The notes under the pieces: model-generated
The model's database searches: none
What the model saw: only the letters and a program-made list of their open reading frames with translations
What the model was told of the DNA's origin: nothing
Translations under genes and position numbers: made by a program
In this document: one piece after another, positions 35,480-47,490 of the stretch
Layout of the letters: every line of letters starts with the position of its first letter
How positions within the stretch are numbered: position 1 is the first letter of the stretch
NCBI GenBank assembly: GCA_958496175.1
Contig: OY292277.1
Location: 3,968,001 to 4,032,000 of the forward strand
Source of the DNA: Sisyra terminalis
Taxonomy: Eukaryota; Arthropoda; Insecta; Neuroptera; Sisyridae
DNA: 64,000 nt
Direction of reading: 5' to 3'

Positions 35480-36292
35480 TAACTCTTTATCTTATGTATC
35501 AAACTTTCAGAAAATTTATCTGATTCAGATATCTACTTCTTAAAAGGAATACATCGAATATTAAAATTTCATCAGTCAGAGGGGATGTATAAATACAGGA
35601 TTTTATATACGCACGGTTTTAAAAACGTATTTACTTTAAGCTTTATTACTATTATTATTATCACTTCTACTACTTTTACTTCTTTTCGTTTATTTTTCCT
35701 TATTGAACAACTCTAAGGGTCTATTTACAACAACTTTGTAAAAATAAAAAAATAAAAAAAAAGTTTACTATAAGATTCGAACCCGTCTTTATAATTAGGA
35801 GGATCAGAATGTCAGATACGTAAGCCATTACGCTATTAGCATCAATTACGTGTATTATGTATATAAAGGTTTATATTTCAAAGAGACATTGTTTTAAAAT
35901 TTAAGTTGAATTTACTGTGTTTTTATCAGTTCAACTTAAAATATTTTTACAGATTATTTTCTAACTTTTAATTACCTTTCTAATGATACATAACTCACCT
36001 GTCTAAAGTAAAAATTTCTGTTTTCATCCCTTAGGAATACCTTCCCTTATTATTTTTTTGGAATGATAATTAGCCTATAGTCTGTGGGAAATTGTGTTGT
36101 ATCTTAATACCAACTTTCATTTAATTCGGTTGTTCCGTTCTTTAGTTAAATCGGGACACACAGACAGACAGACAGACAAAAATTTTAAAAATGTTAAATT
36201 TGGAATAAGGGCCTCTTGAAACAAATATTTACCCTAAAATTGGGTTCAAAATCGAAATGTACAGACAGACATAAGAATTTTATATATTAGTA
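35480..36292 (-). mobile_element. Helitron-like non-autonomous element, minus orientation
   Basis: The minus strand starts TCTATACTAATATATAAA (36292 downward) and contains a tandem TCTG/GACA run (36163-36178). It then has AAAGAACGGAACAACCGAAT (about 36150). This start and motif are typical of the Lep1/HeliMinu-type Helitrons of insects. 35480-36155 is the inverted counterpart of about 46955-47490. It carries an internal tRNA-like block at 35774-35850. The 3' end is not resolved. A tRNA-derived SINE fused to such sequence is an alternative. Confidence 0.55.
35774..35850 (-). other. tRNA-Arg(CCT)-like pseudo-tRNA inside the repeat
   Basis: On the minus strand the D-arm GCGTAATGGCTTACGT can pair (GCGT with ACGT). 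The loop CTCCTAA equals the anticodon loop of tRNA-Arg(CCT), and GGGTTCGAATC is a perfect B-box/T-loop. About 10 extra nt between D-arm and anticodon arm, and poor anticodon and acceptor stems, argue for a pseudogene or SINE head, not a working tRNA. The related copy at 46724-47490 lacks this block. Confidence 0.45.
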
Positions 36293-38086
36293 TAGATGAT
36301 TGATAAAATTTACGTTTACTGGCTTTAATTTTTTGAATCATTTCTATAGCTGTTTATCAATTGAATATGTAGGATATAAGTGCATTGTAGCAACAATAGG
36401 ATACTTGTTTGATAAAACTCAAATCAAATATCGTAGGTCGCTGCTTATGGTTGAAAATGGGATACGATTACACATGTAAATGCTTCGAGCGACAAACTTC
36501 AATTAATTTATTATCAAAATATAAATGTTTTCCACAATCTTATCTAACATTTTACGATTTTTTCAGGTCGTAAAATTGTTATAAATAAATCTTCTTTACG
36601 ATGGCAACAATAAATGATTTTATAATGCAATTGACGTTATATAAAAGTAAATGAATAAAATTTGACTTGTAACTAAGTGCATAGTTAATCATAGATCAAT
36701 GAAGAAAAAGCTAAGCGAAAAACTTGGCTATTATTAAATCATAAAATTGAGTTAATAAGAAGGTATATGGGAGGAGATAAGGAAAAGTAATTTATTTTTA
36801 ATTTCTCTATCATATAATTGGCTACCGCATGCGATTTTCTTGCCGAGGAAAAACCATTGCTGTTAGTTGGTGATGAACTTTAATATACAGTTGACCCTGT
36901 CAGCATAATTAATGGGCTTCATTAAGTGGACGTTGGTTTCGAATTAATATCGTTTTTTTTTTGCTTTTGGTAGTTTCGAAATTGTTGAGGGTTGAGATAT
37001 ATTGTTGGAAAATTTATTGGATTTTTTCAAAATAAATATTGATCTAAATTGAAAAATATGTTTTGATAAATAGCGATTTTTTGTTGTTAACTTGGTTAAT
37101 TATATTGATCAATTAAAAGTGAAAAAAAAAGGAACAAATAAGTGATGCGATAATGAAACATTCTGTGACGATGATTGAGAAGGTTAAAATAAAAGTACAA
37201 GGCCTACAAGAATTTCGATCGAACTCGTTTGAAAAATAATAATTTTATTGAAATATTCATTATAGAGTTAATAAATATTCCTAGCTACTTATATTGGCAT
37301 GGATTTTTTTGCGTTTACTTCTAAACCCGCCGCTGGTAATCGGATTTTGTGGATAGAAAAATGCATATTTCAGTGTTTATGAAATTTTCGTCAATTTCGT
37401 CAATGAACAGAGAGAATGTGAGAAATAATTAAAAATAATTTGTGAATGTTTTGTAATTTTGCATGAATCCAAAGAGTTCAAGGGAGTTTGCCTGGCGATT
37501 GAGACAGGTGGTTGAAGATGGATAGATGTGGCGTTCGGTGGGTGAATAAGAGATGGAATTAGTGAAGAAATTTTCTTTTATTTACAGTGACATTGAACTT
37601 AGAGGGGTACAGAAAAAAAAATTTTTTTCTCCATGACGAAAAACAACATTTATCTGTCAGTAATGTTGGATCGCATTTTAATGGCCAATGGAAAAATTAA
37701 AGTGGAAAAGCTCGGCCGGTTTAAAAGTGAACCTTGATGGTAGTTTTTTTTCTTCTTCGTTTGCTTTTATCTCAATTTATTTTCGATTGGTGCGCAAATA
37801 TTTTTTATCAATTTTTTTTTTTTTTTTTGAGATTTATCGACAAAAAATCGCTTGAAAAAAAAGCGATTCAATAACAGCATTGCTATCGGGAAAAAATCTA
37901 CGTAAATTAATTGGTTTTTTTCTTTGAATTTGACTTGTAAAAAGTGTGTAGATTCATTAGATTTTTTTTTTTAAATTTTTCAAATTCCAAATAGATTAAA
38001 ATATTAATCATTTCAGACGTGCTAGACTGTGTCAAAAAAAACAAGCTTCTTTCCATTCCAATTTTTTTGATACGTACAGAAAATTT
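36293..38086. other. no gene seen
   Basis: A/T-rich. 37480-37760 is somewhat G-richer (for example GAGACAGGTGGTTGAAG), but I cannot assign a feature. A long poly-T run lies near 37810. Confidence 0.45.
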
Positions 38087-38491
38087 TTGGGATTATTTTT
38101 AAGAAATTCTTCCGTAATAAAATTTTTAATGTTTTCCACAAAAATTTGGTCATTTATCACCATTTTTATTGGCTCCACCTTCTCGAGGATGTTAAACAAT
38201 TCTTCAATCATTTTTCTTCAGATTAACCCCCAAATTCAGGTGATAAAGGAATACCTTTATCATCTGACCACCAAAAACAAGATTAATTCAACTTTAGTGT
38301 CCGATCACAAGGGCATAAAAGATAACAAAAGGACAGACATCCTTGCCAAAGCCACATTCAATGTTTGGTATCACAAGGCCAAAAAGATACACTTTAAAAA
38401 AAAATTTTTTTTACCTCACAAGTGCAATACCCGCTTAAACTATCCACAAAGTTATTTAACTTTCACTATTCACTTCAAAGAAAAATATTAG
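38087..38491 (+). pseudogene. LINE RNase H domain fragment
   Basis: The longest frame of the window (134 codons). Its second half reads IKEYLYHLTTKNKINST, LVSDHKGIKDNKRTDILA and KATFNVWYHKAKK. This corresponds to the LINE RNase H segment with family form 'L...N.I.L.WVPGHxGIxGNExADxLAK'. In this copy WVPGH is replaced by LVSDH and GNE by DNK. The first half (from 38087) is hydrophobic and not recognisable. Related copies are at 59640-59700 and, on the minus strand, 62030-62175. It is a decayed LINE piece and not a host gene. Confidence 0.65.
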
Positions 38492-38499
38492 TACAAAAA

Positions 38500-39124
38500 A
38501 CGCAATGACTCAATAAAGAGAAGAAATTTTCAACCTAAGAAAAACCAAGATTTTAACATACACTTTCCCAGACATGCCATATAATTTAAGTTCATCCAAC
38601 ACTGAATTTCAATATCATTTTCAATCCGACCAACTTTATAACATTCTTACGAAATATTCTTAAAATTAATATAATTAATTTTCCCGCATAATTCCAAACT
38701 CATTAATTATTTTAACCCACAATTTACATATCTAACACCATAGTAAATGAAGGCAAAATTATAATATCCTTCATAAAAAAAAATATTTTTTCCTTCGCAA
38801 TTCCAATACGTCGCATTTTTTACCAACCCAAAAATACGCAATAATTTTTTTCAATCGTACGTTAGAATTTGAACCAATAAATCAACGCAAATCCGAGTGG
38901 CTAAATTGTACAATTTTTTCTTGGAAATTATCATTGATCCTACCAATTGATTCGATTTTCAAGCCATTAATTGGATTCATCACTTAATACTACTCTAATG
39001 AACCACTTAACGCAGCAAACAAGGTCAAAACAGAGCCCGTAATTTACGATTGTAGCAATTAACCTCCTCAATTCAAAATCTTAGTGCAATTGACACTTGA
39101 TGCACAAAAGTGCAATGACCCATC
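38500..39124. other. no gene seen
   Basis: A/T-rich flank between the LINE fragment and the 1.1 kb duplication; nothing recognised. Confidence 0.5.
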
Positions 39125-40228
39125 AATTCTTCAAACCGTAAATTACGTTAATTTCTTCTACAACGAATTCTCTATGATTTTATTGTGTTTGTACCAAGAA
39201 ATTTTATTCCTTATGTTTCTATTATTGTAACATATGAAAAATTTGCAAAAAGATTTGGTAGAATATTAAATTTTATGTGATCTTTACAAATCTTCCTCAT
39301 AATCAGAAGTACTAATATACCCAAATGAAAAATATTTTTTTAGGAAGAATTAAATCATATTTTATGTGGTTTAAAATTTTTATATTATCGATTTTAAGGG
39401 ATGAAAGGGATAGTAAAAAAGGAAAAAAGACTTTAATTGTCGTTTTTATGGATTATCGAAGAAAAAAACTTCCAAATAAGACCAGAATAGGCTCAGGCTC
39501 GGTCCAACTATACAAAAGTCTAGGCCAAGCTTCTAAGCCAATCTTGGACCCAGCTTTGGTGAAATAAAAGCCCAATAATAATCAAGATTGGGTTGCTAGT
39601 CCAGGTTGCCATTAATTGGCCGAAATTAGGCTTTCCAATTTTGGTTAAAACTGATTAATTTTATAAACCAATTTTGGATTGCTGTAAATTCGCCGAAATT
39701 AAGCTTCCCAGGCTTCACCTACGCTTGGCGAGGATTTAGAACCACGGGTTCTTATACTATGCAAAATCACCAGAATTAAAAAAAAAAAAATTATCTGCTA
39801 GATCATTGATAATTTTCATTAATTGTGAAGATAAGTGTGAACTTTTATTCCAGATTTCAATGGATAAAAGGGGTGGACCAAGAGTCTAACATTTTTAGAA
39901 TAATCCATTTTTAAAAAAAAAAAATTTTTTTTTCATAAGATTCGAATCAATCAAAATTTGGGCAATTAGGGTTGGAATTTTTTTTTGAGTTTCCAGAAGA
40001 GGTGGAATTATGGCAGAAGAAGAAAAATGCCTTTTTTTTCTTGTACTAATTATAAACTTTAATACACTTTTAGTGGGTAATATCATTGGGAGAAATATTT
40101 TAAAATTTTATAGAATTATTAGCTGTCTTAGCTGCAATATGCACCTGCAATCGATTTTAGAAATCAAATCAATAATATCCATACAAATATGGGACCTATT
40201 TATCATTTTTAATACATTAGTTATGCAA
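39125..40228. repeat. 1.1 kb tandem duplication, unit 1 (uninterrupted)
   Basis: It begins ATTCTTCAAACCGTAAATTA and is repeated by the next unit from about 40229. Shared landmarks are AATTTCTTCTACAACGAATT, TGGACCCAGCTTTGGT and TTTCCAGAAGAGGTGG. The 80-codon frame at 39325-39567 is not kept open in unit 2, which argues against coding. Around 40142 it reads ATATGCACCTGCAATC with no insertion, giving the empty site for FB-C in unit 2. Confidence 0.85.
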
Positions 40229-41316
40229 TTCTTCAAACCGTAAATTACGTTAATTTCTTCTACAACGAATTCTCTATGATTTTATTATGTTTTTACCAAG
40301 AAATATTATTCCTGATGTTTTTATTATTGTAAAATATGAAAAATTTGCAAAAAGCTTTGGTAGAGTATCAAATTTTGTGTGACTTTTACCTTCCTTCCTC
40401 AAAATCAAAAGTACTAATATACCCAAGTAAAAAATATTTTTTTTATTTACAATAAAATACGTGGACATCTAAAGTTACCCCTATCAAAACCTAAGAAGTA
40501 TTAAATCATATTTTACGTGGTTTATTATTTCTATATTATCGACCATAAGGGATGAAAGATATAGTAAAAGAGGCAAAAAGACTTGAATTGTCGTTTCTAT
40601 GGATTATCGAAGAAAAAAACTTCCGAATAGGTCCAGGCTTGGTCCAATTATGCAAAATTTTGGGCCAAACTTGAAAAGCAATCTTGGACCCAGCTTTGGT
40701 AAAATAAAATGGCAATTATAACCAAGGTTGCTTATCCTTGTTACCATTAATTGGCCAAAGTTAGACTCCCCAATTTCAGTTCAAGCCGATTAATTTTAAA
40801 TCCATGACTAATACTGGATAAACCTATTTTGGGCCAATTTTGGATCGCTGTAAATTAGTGGAAATTAAGCTTCCCAGCCTTCACCATCGCTTGGTAAATA
40901 TTTAGAACCACTGGTTCTTATACTATGCGAAATCACTTGAATTAAGAAATAAATATTATTTTACAAAATTATCTGCTTTATCATTGAAAATTTCCATTAA
41001 TTGTAAAGATAAGCAAGAACTGATTTGTTTCTAAATTTCTATGGATAAAAGGGTCTAAGATGTTTAGAAGAGCCCATTTAAAAAAAAATACAATTTTTTT
41101 TTCCCAAGATTCGAATAAATCAAAAATTGGGCAATCAAGGTTGGAAAAGATTTTTGAGTTTCCAGAAGAGGTGGGGTGATGGCAGGAGAAGAAAAATTCC
41201 TTCTTTTTCTTATACTAATTATAAACTTTAATACACTTTTAGTGAGTAATATCATTGGGAAAAATAATTTAAATTTTTTATAGAATTAATTGCAGTCTTA
41301 ACTGCAATATGCACCT

Positions 41317-43038
41317 TAGGGGCCATCCATAAATTAAGTCACACGTTAATGGGGGGGTATCACCGTAATGTGACATAGTGTAACAAGGGGCAGGGGGGTC
41401 AAAAGCTTTGGGACGTCACATGTTAAAATTTAAGATACTAAAACACGAAATTTATTGACTTTTTATATATTTTATAATTTTACTTGACGTGAGATTGATT
41501 TTATTGAAGATCGTTTAAGAAAAATGAGAAAAAAATTAATACAATTTTTTTCATTTGGGTATATTTAAAAATTATGTGACGTCACATCAGGGGGTAGGGG
41601 GTTCTAAAAATGTGACGCTTTGTGACAAGAACGAGGGGAAGGGTTTAAAAGTTCTAAAATTAATCTGACGTTATTTATGGATGGCCCCTTAGTGTGGGTC
41701 AAAAAAATCGATTATTTTTTTTTACAAGTGACACGGAAAAATGGGTTCCTAAACACCTTAAAAAAATTCTCACCAAGTATGAGCTCTTAATTTTAATAGG
41801 AAGATCCTCTGCATCGCAGTTTTGTTCTTTTTTCTCAGTCCAATAGAAAAAAATTCATACCTCATCATTTATCGATTGTACAGAAAAATGTTCTGAAAGA
41901 ATTTTTTAGGAAATTTAATGTTCTACAAAAAAGGTATCTAATATTTTTTCCGTAAGCCTCACCTTTTGAAAGATATTAAGGATTTAATTTTGATTATTTT
42001 AAGACAAATTTCATTTTTGTTTATGAATTTTATAACTCGACAATAAATGACCCTTATACAATGTGCAATACAAATTTTTGTTGGAAATTAACTGCTCTAT
42101 AAAAATGGTTTCGTATGTTTTGGCGATTAAATTAACCGTTCAAAAGATAATCATCATCAAACTTTCATGTGTACGGATTTTAAAAGTTTTTGATGAGATA
42201 TTCGAATAATTTCAATTTAATTTATAATTTTTGAGAAAATTTACATGAACTTTAGTTTTTATCAACTGAGAAACTACAAAATATTTTTTAAGTTTTTTTT
42301 TTATACTGAAATATATCATAATATATGTATAATGAAAACTTTACTTTTTTTATTAATAAATATTTAACTAAGTGACACATAATGTACAATTTATTTTTTT
42401 TTAAATGGAGACAAATACTTAAGCATAAAAAAAAATTTGAAAAATATTTTGAAGTTTCTCAGTTGCTAAAAACTAAAATTCGTGTAAATTTTCTCAAAAA
42501 TTATAAATTAAATTGAAATTTTTCGAATATCTCATCAAAAACTTTTAAAACCCGTACACATGAAAGTTTGACGATGAATATCTTTTGAACGGTTAATTTA
42601 ATCGCCAAAACATAAGAAACCATTTTTATAGAGCAGTTAATTTCCAACAAAAATTTGTATTGCGCATTGTATAAAAGTCATTTATTGTCGAGTTATAAAA
42701 TTCATAAACAAAAATGAAATTTGTCTTAAAATAATCAAAATTAAATCCTTAATATCTTTCAAATGGTGAGACTTACGGAAAAAATATCAACTACCTTTTT
42801 TGTAGAGCATTAAATTTCCTAAAAAATTCTTTCAGAACATTTTTCTGTACAATCGATAAATGATGAGGTAAGAATTTTTTTCTATTGGACTGAGAAAAAA
42901 AATACAAAACCACGATGCGGAGGATCTTCCTATTAAAATTAAGAGCTCATACTTGGTGAGAATTTTTTTAAGGTGTCTAGCGACCTATTTTTCCGTGTCA
43001 CTTGTAAAAAAAATAATCGATTTTTTGGACCCATCCTA
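41317..43038. mobile_element. fold-back element FB-C, 8-bp target duplication
   Basis: Flanked by an exact direct repeat ATGCACCT (41309-41316 and 43039-43046), confirmed by the empty site in the duplicated unit at 40142. The ends are TAGTGTGGGTC (after subtraction of the nested MITE) and, reversed, TAGGATGGGTC. Long arms (41689-42235 and about 42480-43038) are complementary. The first contains GTGACACGGAAAAATGGG and the second contains its complement. The 8 bp duplication and TAGNG end fit the hAT superfamily. It has no transposase. The second copy is at 55058-56265. Confidence 0.85.
41319..41688. mobile_element. PIF/Harbinger-like MITE nested in FB-C
   Basis: The ends GGGGCCATCCATAAATTAAG and, reversed, GGGGCCATCCATAAATAACG form terminal inverted repeats, with TTA on both sides (41316-41318 and 41689-41691). 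A 3 bp TTA/TWA duplication is the PIF/Harbinger signature. G-rich subterminal stretches and several CGTCAC/GTGACG motifs lie inside. The GGGGCCATCCATAAA-type end is a familiar insect MITE end (from memory). 370 bp, no coding. Confidence 0.8.
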
Positions 43039-43139
43039 ATGCACCTGCAATTGATTTTCATCAATTTTAGAAATCAATGCAATAATAGCCATATAAATAT
43101 GTGACCTATTTATCATTTTTAAATACGTTAGTTATGGGA

Positions 43140-44739
43140 AATAAATTTAACTTTTAAGGAATTTAAACATAAAACTACCAAACTTTTACGTTCTTTACCA
43201 AATAGGGCACCAATTTCAAAAATTGTTATTTTTTTTTCCTAAACATATTTATTTCCTTATAAAATGTAAACCAAAAACACCATTAAATGATTCATTCACT
43301 CATAAAAATCGTTGAATTTAAAGTAGATGTGTAAACTTGGTCATCATAGATCAAATCGTTTTTTAAGATGATTTGCTAACAATATTGTCAATATTTGCAT
43401 TTCCTATTACTCATTTTATTGTAAATTCATAGAAATTATTCAAATAAACCGATTTTACGTCTTATCTTGTTAATTTAATCAGTAATTCCAAAAAAAAAAG
43501 TTTAATATTATTTTCTTTAATATATCCATTTGTGCAAATTTGACCTCAAGGAAAACAGTATTCGGTCATATTCTATAAAAAAAAATACCTTAGACTTGCA
43601 TTGTAATTCACAAATTTTTATCTTAAGAAAAATAATATTTTTGGCTAAACGATTAATATATTTCATATTTAGAGGTCGAGGAAATTAATTCACATATTAT
43701 TCAAATGAAATATTTCAAGATCTCTTAACCATTCGACATATACAAGGAAATCAACTTCATCTAAACCAACAGAGCACCCTCATCCTCCAAATGTTTGAAT
43801 GATGAGCACAATATTTAAATTATACATTTGAGCAATCAATCACAAATAATCTTCAACGCAATTTAATGGTTCTTCAAACCAAACCAAACCAAAAAAAAAA
43901 TCGAAAAAAAAAAAATAACCTTCACCAAAATACGTAACAGAGTCAAATTAAAATAAGAGAAAGAATCCAATTATTAATTTGGAAGAATCGTTGCGGAAGA
44001 GAAACCCAAATTGACGTAATTCCAATTCCGTCTTTGAAAATTTCAGTCCGTCTTTTCCACCCCAAGTCGGCGACCAGGAAGTGTTTAAGTGGAATTGTTT
44101 TTTCAACGAAATTTTCATACCTTGAACTTAGGATTCCATATTTAGAATAATAATTTTTTTGTAAGGTTATTTTTATTATATTTATCTGATACATATAATT
44201 ATTGAATCAATGTATGCCTTATACCTTATTTATAATATCTAATCAGCTACCTCAATCTCAATTATTATGTTAATTGTTTTTCAATATCAATGATATAAAT
44301 AAATTACCTTTCGAAAATTATTCTACCTACTGCATAACGGAAGTGTACGTTGGGTTGCCTACACATCAAATATATAAATCCTACTGGTTAATAGTGAGAT
44401 TCGTTGAAGTAATTCATTATTAATGTTGCCCAATCAATAAAATTATTTTCACATTAAATCAGGACCGGAGTGAGGTACGTTCCCGAAATTTGATCTCAAA
44501 TTTCGAAAAACCTTACCCACAAAAATCGATTAGTGTTAAGGTCAATAATCTTGGAAGATTGAAACCAACCAATGACCGTCTAAAAGTTTTTAAATTTAAT
44601 AGTCATTAGTATAAGTTGTTCCTCTACCATAGTTGAACAAAAAAAAATGATTTTTACTAATTATGACGTATATTTTTGAATAGAATTTTATTTTTCGTCA
44701 ACTTATGAACCAAAATCACAAACTTTTTTTTTATAAAAC
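43140..44739. other. no gene seen
   Basis: A/T-rich. An 83-codon minus-strand frame at 43943-44194 includes HFLVADLGWKRRTEIF but has no assigned family. A 22 bp near-palindrome (CGAAATTTGA ... TCAAATTTCG) lies at 44485-44506. Confidence 0.4.
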
Positions 44740-44754
44740 GGCCTTAGGTATTGG

Positions 44755-44780
44755 TTATAACTAGACATCGAATTATATGC
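44755..44780. repeat. short dispersed repeat end
   Basis: TATAACTAGACATCGAATT followed by ATATGC occurs here. The reverse complement, with one change, is at 51629-51652, next to FB-B. Probably an end of a further transposon family. Confidence 0.5.
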
Positions 44781-45293
44781 CTTTGCATGTTTGCATATGC
44801 AACTGCATATAATTCTATTTCTATAGCATTATTGCATATTTTGATACTTTTTCTTGGATAGTACTTATTTCAGTACTTTTAAGTGTTAGGTATATTGTAT
44901 TATGTCGTCGATAGGTCCCTCTTACGTCAAGCTCTGAAAGTATTGCACCTAATATTGCTTCACATCCCCTGGTTAGCCTATGGATTATATCAAGAAAAAA
45001 TCAGAAACAAGTTGCGGATAGTCAATAAATTAATTTCTTCTACAAAAAAAAAGTGCTTTTAAAAGCACTATTGCGACTTTAAGCATATAAAGACCAACTA
45101 CCAAACGTAACAATACCCCTAGAATCAATTTTAACCCGGTGGGATATTTGGTAGAAAGCTTTATTGTTTTATGCTGAATATTTCGAAGCCATAAAAAAGT
45201 AGTTGGAAAATTTTAAGAACAAATATCATTGCAATTAATTCATGCAAGCTTTCATTTGAGGATTCTTCAATCAACAAAAAATATTGCTCTTAA

Positions 45294-45860
45294 GGTAGTA
45301 GTCTGGTAACTTGGGTTCAAAAAATCGAAAATTTTTTTTTGCTTAATTTGAAAGTAGAATGTCTTGAGAATATACCGTGAAAATTTCAGACAGAAATTTG
45401 AAATATTTCGGGAGTTATAACGAGTTTCCTAGACCGCCTCGGAGTCCAACGTAAATATAAGTTTACTTATGAAAATTTGTTGTTGAACTTTAAACGCGTT
45501 TTTCTCAAAACATTGTTTTTCTGGTCGGCCCGGGTCCTAACTTTTTTTCTACTCAACCGATTGCTTTCAAATTTTAACAGGCTATTCTACACACTTATAG
45601 TTCTCGTCGGTACTAACGAGAATTTTTTTCACCCCTAACTTTTTATTTTACAACCCTTTCTTTGCTAAAATAAAAGGACTTTTTTTTACAAAGTCCACCA
45701 TTTTGTTATTTACCCTTGAAATTTAACTTCAGTAGTTCCGGCCAGAATGATATGTCTATAGATTAAGAATAATCAAGATTATTTGATTTCTGATAACATC
45801 AAGAGCCAAAATCACCCGGGCCACCCACGTGCATTTTTTTTGAGATTCCAACTTCGAGTG
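45294..45860. mobile_element. TTAA-flanked MITE, left end intact, right end missing
   Basis: Preceded by TTAA (45290-45293), it starts GGTAGTAGTCTGGTAACTTG. It contains TTTAAACGCGTTTTTCTC, also seen in the TTAA element at 58947-59639, and GGCCACCCACGTGC near its right side. The expected complementary right end is not found. A TTAA target suggests a piggyBac-like element. 3'-truncated copy. Confidence 0.55.
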
Positions 45861-45965
45861 ACAATAATAATAGTAATAAACTATTAAATTTTTTAAGAAT
45901 TAAATTTTAGAAAAAAATTTTTTAGAAAAAAAATTAAAAGTAAAAAGTCAAATAATCCCATGTTA

Positions 45966-46113
45966 TTTAAATGGTAAAAGTAACATGATTCCGACACGGT
46001 TTAATCAAGAAATTAAGAGCTTAATTGTATTGGATAATTTTTTTTGTATCTTACACTAAAAATTCAGGGGGCGATCGCTGTAAAAAAATCAATTTGGGAA
46101 ATAACGGACACCT
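45966..46113. repeat. dispersed repeat, second copy of the 776-927 block
   Basis: Nearly identical to 776-927, including ATGATTCCGACACGGTTTAA and GGGGGCGATCGCTG. It stops at GGACACC and runs into unrelated sequence. Confidence 0.7.
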
Positions 46114-46123
46114 TCAGATCCAC

Positions 46124-46416
46124 TACTTGTTCTTTAATCCCATTCGCTTAATATCCTGGAACAGATTGCAAATCGATGGTGGAAAAAATAAATTCTTTTA
46201 GTACTAATATAAAGCAGTTATTATAGAATAACTTTATATAAAAATAAACATTCCTAAAAAGGGGGTGGTAGATAAAATTCTGCGATCAACAGTTGGTTTT
46301 CTTTTCATGTAAAGTTATTCTATAATAACTGCTTCATTAGTACCAAAAGAATTTTTTTTACCATCGATTCCCAATCCATTCCAGGATATTAAGCGAATGG
46401 GATTAAAGAACAAGTA
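46124..46416. mobile_element. small hairpin MITE
   Basis: TACTTGTTCTTTAATCCCAT at the left is matched by its complement at the right (to 46416). Inner parts are also complementary (CAGTTATTATAGAATAACTT and the reverse). Total 293 bp, centre about 80 bp. No clear target-site duplication. Superfamily unknown. Confidence 0.7.
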
Positions 46417-46723
46417 GAGGATGACCATACCCCATAAAAAAGGTACCTAAAGGTGATATAGGATCTCTAAATGGTATTTCCAGAAATGATTTTCCATTCA
46501 GTGATTTTCCATTTAATACAAAAGAGTGCGACTTAAGGTACACAAGAAACGGTTTTTATTAGATTCAAATCATCAATCTTTATTTAAATTAATTGGTTGT
46601 TAGAATAAAAAATGATTCGTTAATCGATTAATTCTCAAAAAATAAATATTCGTGCAATATGATTTGCTATCCATATAATTTAAACCTATCAAACATTGTA
46701 ATCTACAGTATTGTGCTTTAATC
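46417..46723. other. no gene seen
   Basis: Short A/T-rich gap between two mobile elements. Confidence 0.5.
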
Positions 46724-47490
46724 TATCTATTATTATAAAGAGGAAAGATTTGATTGTTTGTTTGCTTTGAATAGGTTCCGAAACTACTTGACCGATTTGA
46801 AAATTTTTTTCACTGTTAGCAAGCTACACTATTTTCAATACACATAGGCTATATTAAATTTTCAAAAAAATTATGAATCTATACTAAAATTCCAATAATG
46901 TGTGAAAAAATTACCAAAAAAACTTTCTTACATCGCGTGCGCTGGCGATTTAACTAAAGAACGGAACAACCGAATTTAATGAAACTTTATAATCAGATAC
47001 AACGCAAATACTCACACACGTTAGGCTATTTATCATTCCTTAAAAATAAGAAGGGAATGTACCCCTTACGTAAAAACTGAGGGATGAAAAAAAAAATTAC
47101 TTTAGATAGGCGAGTTATATATCATTGGAAAGGTATTTAAAAGTTAAAAAATGATCTGTATTAATCTTTTTAGTTGAACTAATAAAAAGCACAGTAATTT
47201 AATTTAAAGTACAAAAAATTGCCTCTTTGAAATATAAATGTTTTTATAAATAATAATCTGACAGTAAACTTTTTTTTTACTAAATTGTTGGAAATAGATT
47301 CTTAGGCTTGCTCAGCAAGGAAATATTACCGAAAAAAATGTGAAAGTAATAATAATAATAGAAATAAAGCTTAAAATAAATACATTTTTAAAACCGTGCA
47401 TATATAAAATGGTGTATTTATATACTCCTCTGACTGATGAAATTTTAATATTCGGTGTATTCCTTATAGGAAGTAGGCATGTGATAAGAT
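46724..47490 (+). mobile_element. Helitron-like non-autonomous element, plus orientation
   Basis: Starts TCTATCTATTATTATAAAGA, then TTGATTGTTTGTTTG and CTACTTGACCGATTTGAAAA. This is the well-known 5' end of Lep1/HeliMinu-type insect Helitrons (from memory). It has AAAGAACGGAACAACCGAAT near 46958 and continues as the inverted counterpart of 35480-36155. It lacks the tRNA-like block of that copy. The 3' end is not resolved. Confidence 0.55.

Larger units (their letters stand above)
40229..43135. repeat. 1.1 kb tandem duplication, unit 2, interrupted by nested transposons
   Basis: It repeats 39125-40228 up to ATATGCACCT at 41316 and resumes after 43046 with GCAATTGATTTT. The intervening 1.72 kb is FB-C with a PIF-like MITE inside it. 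Without these the unit is about 1.18 kb. The duplication therefore preceded the insertions. Confidence 0.85.

Noticed and set aside
35774..35850. Functional tRNA-Arg gene
   Set aside because: Anticodon and acceptor stems do not pair and there is an extra ~10 nt segment. It sits in a repeat.
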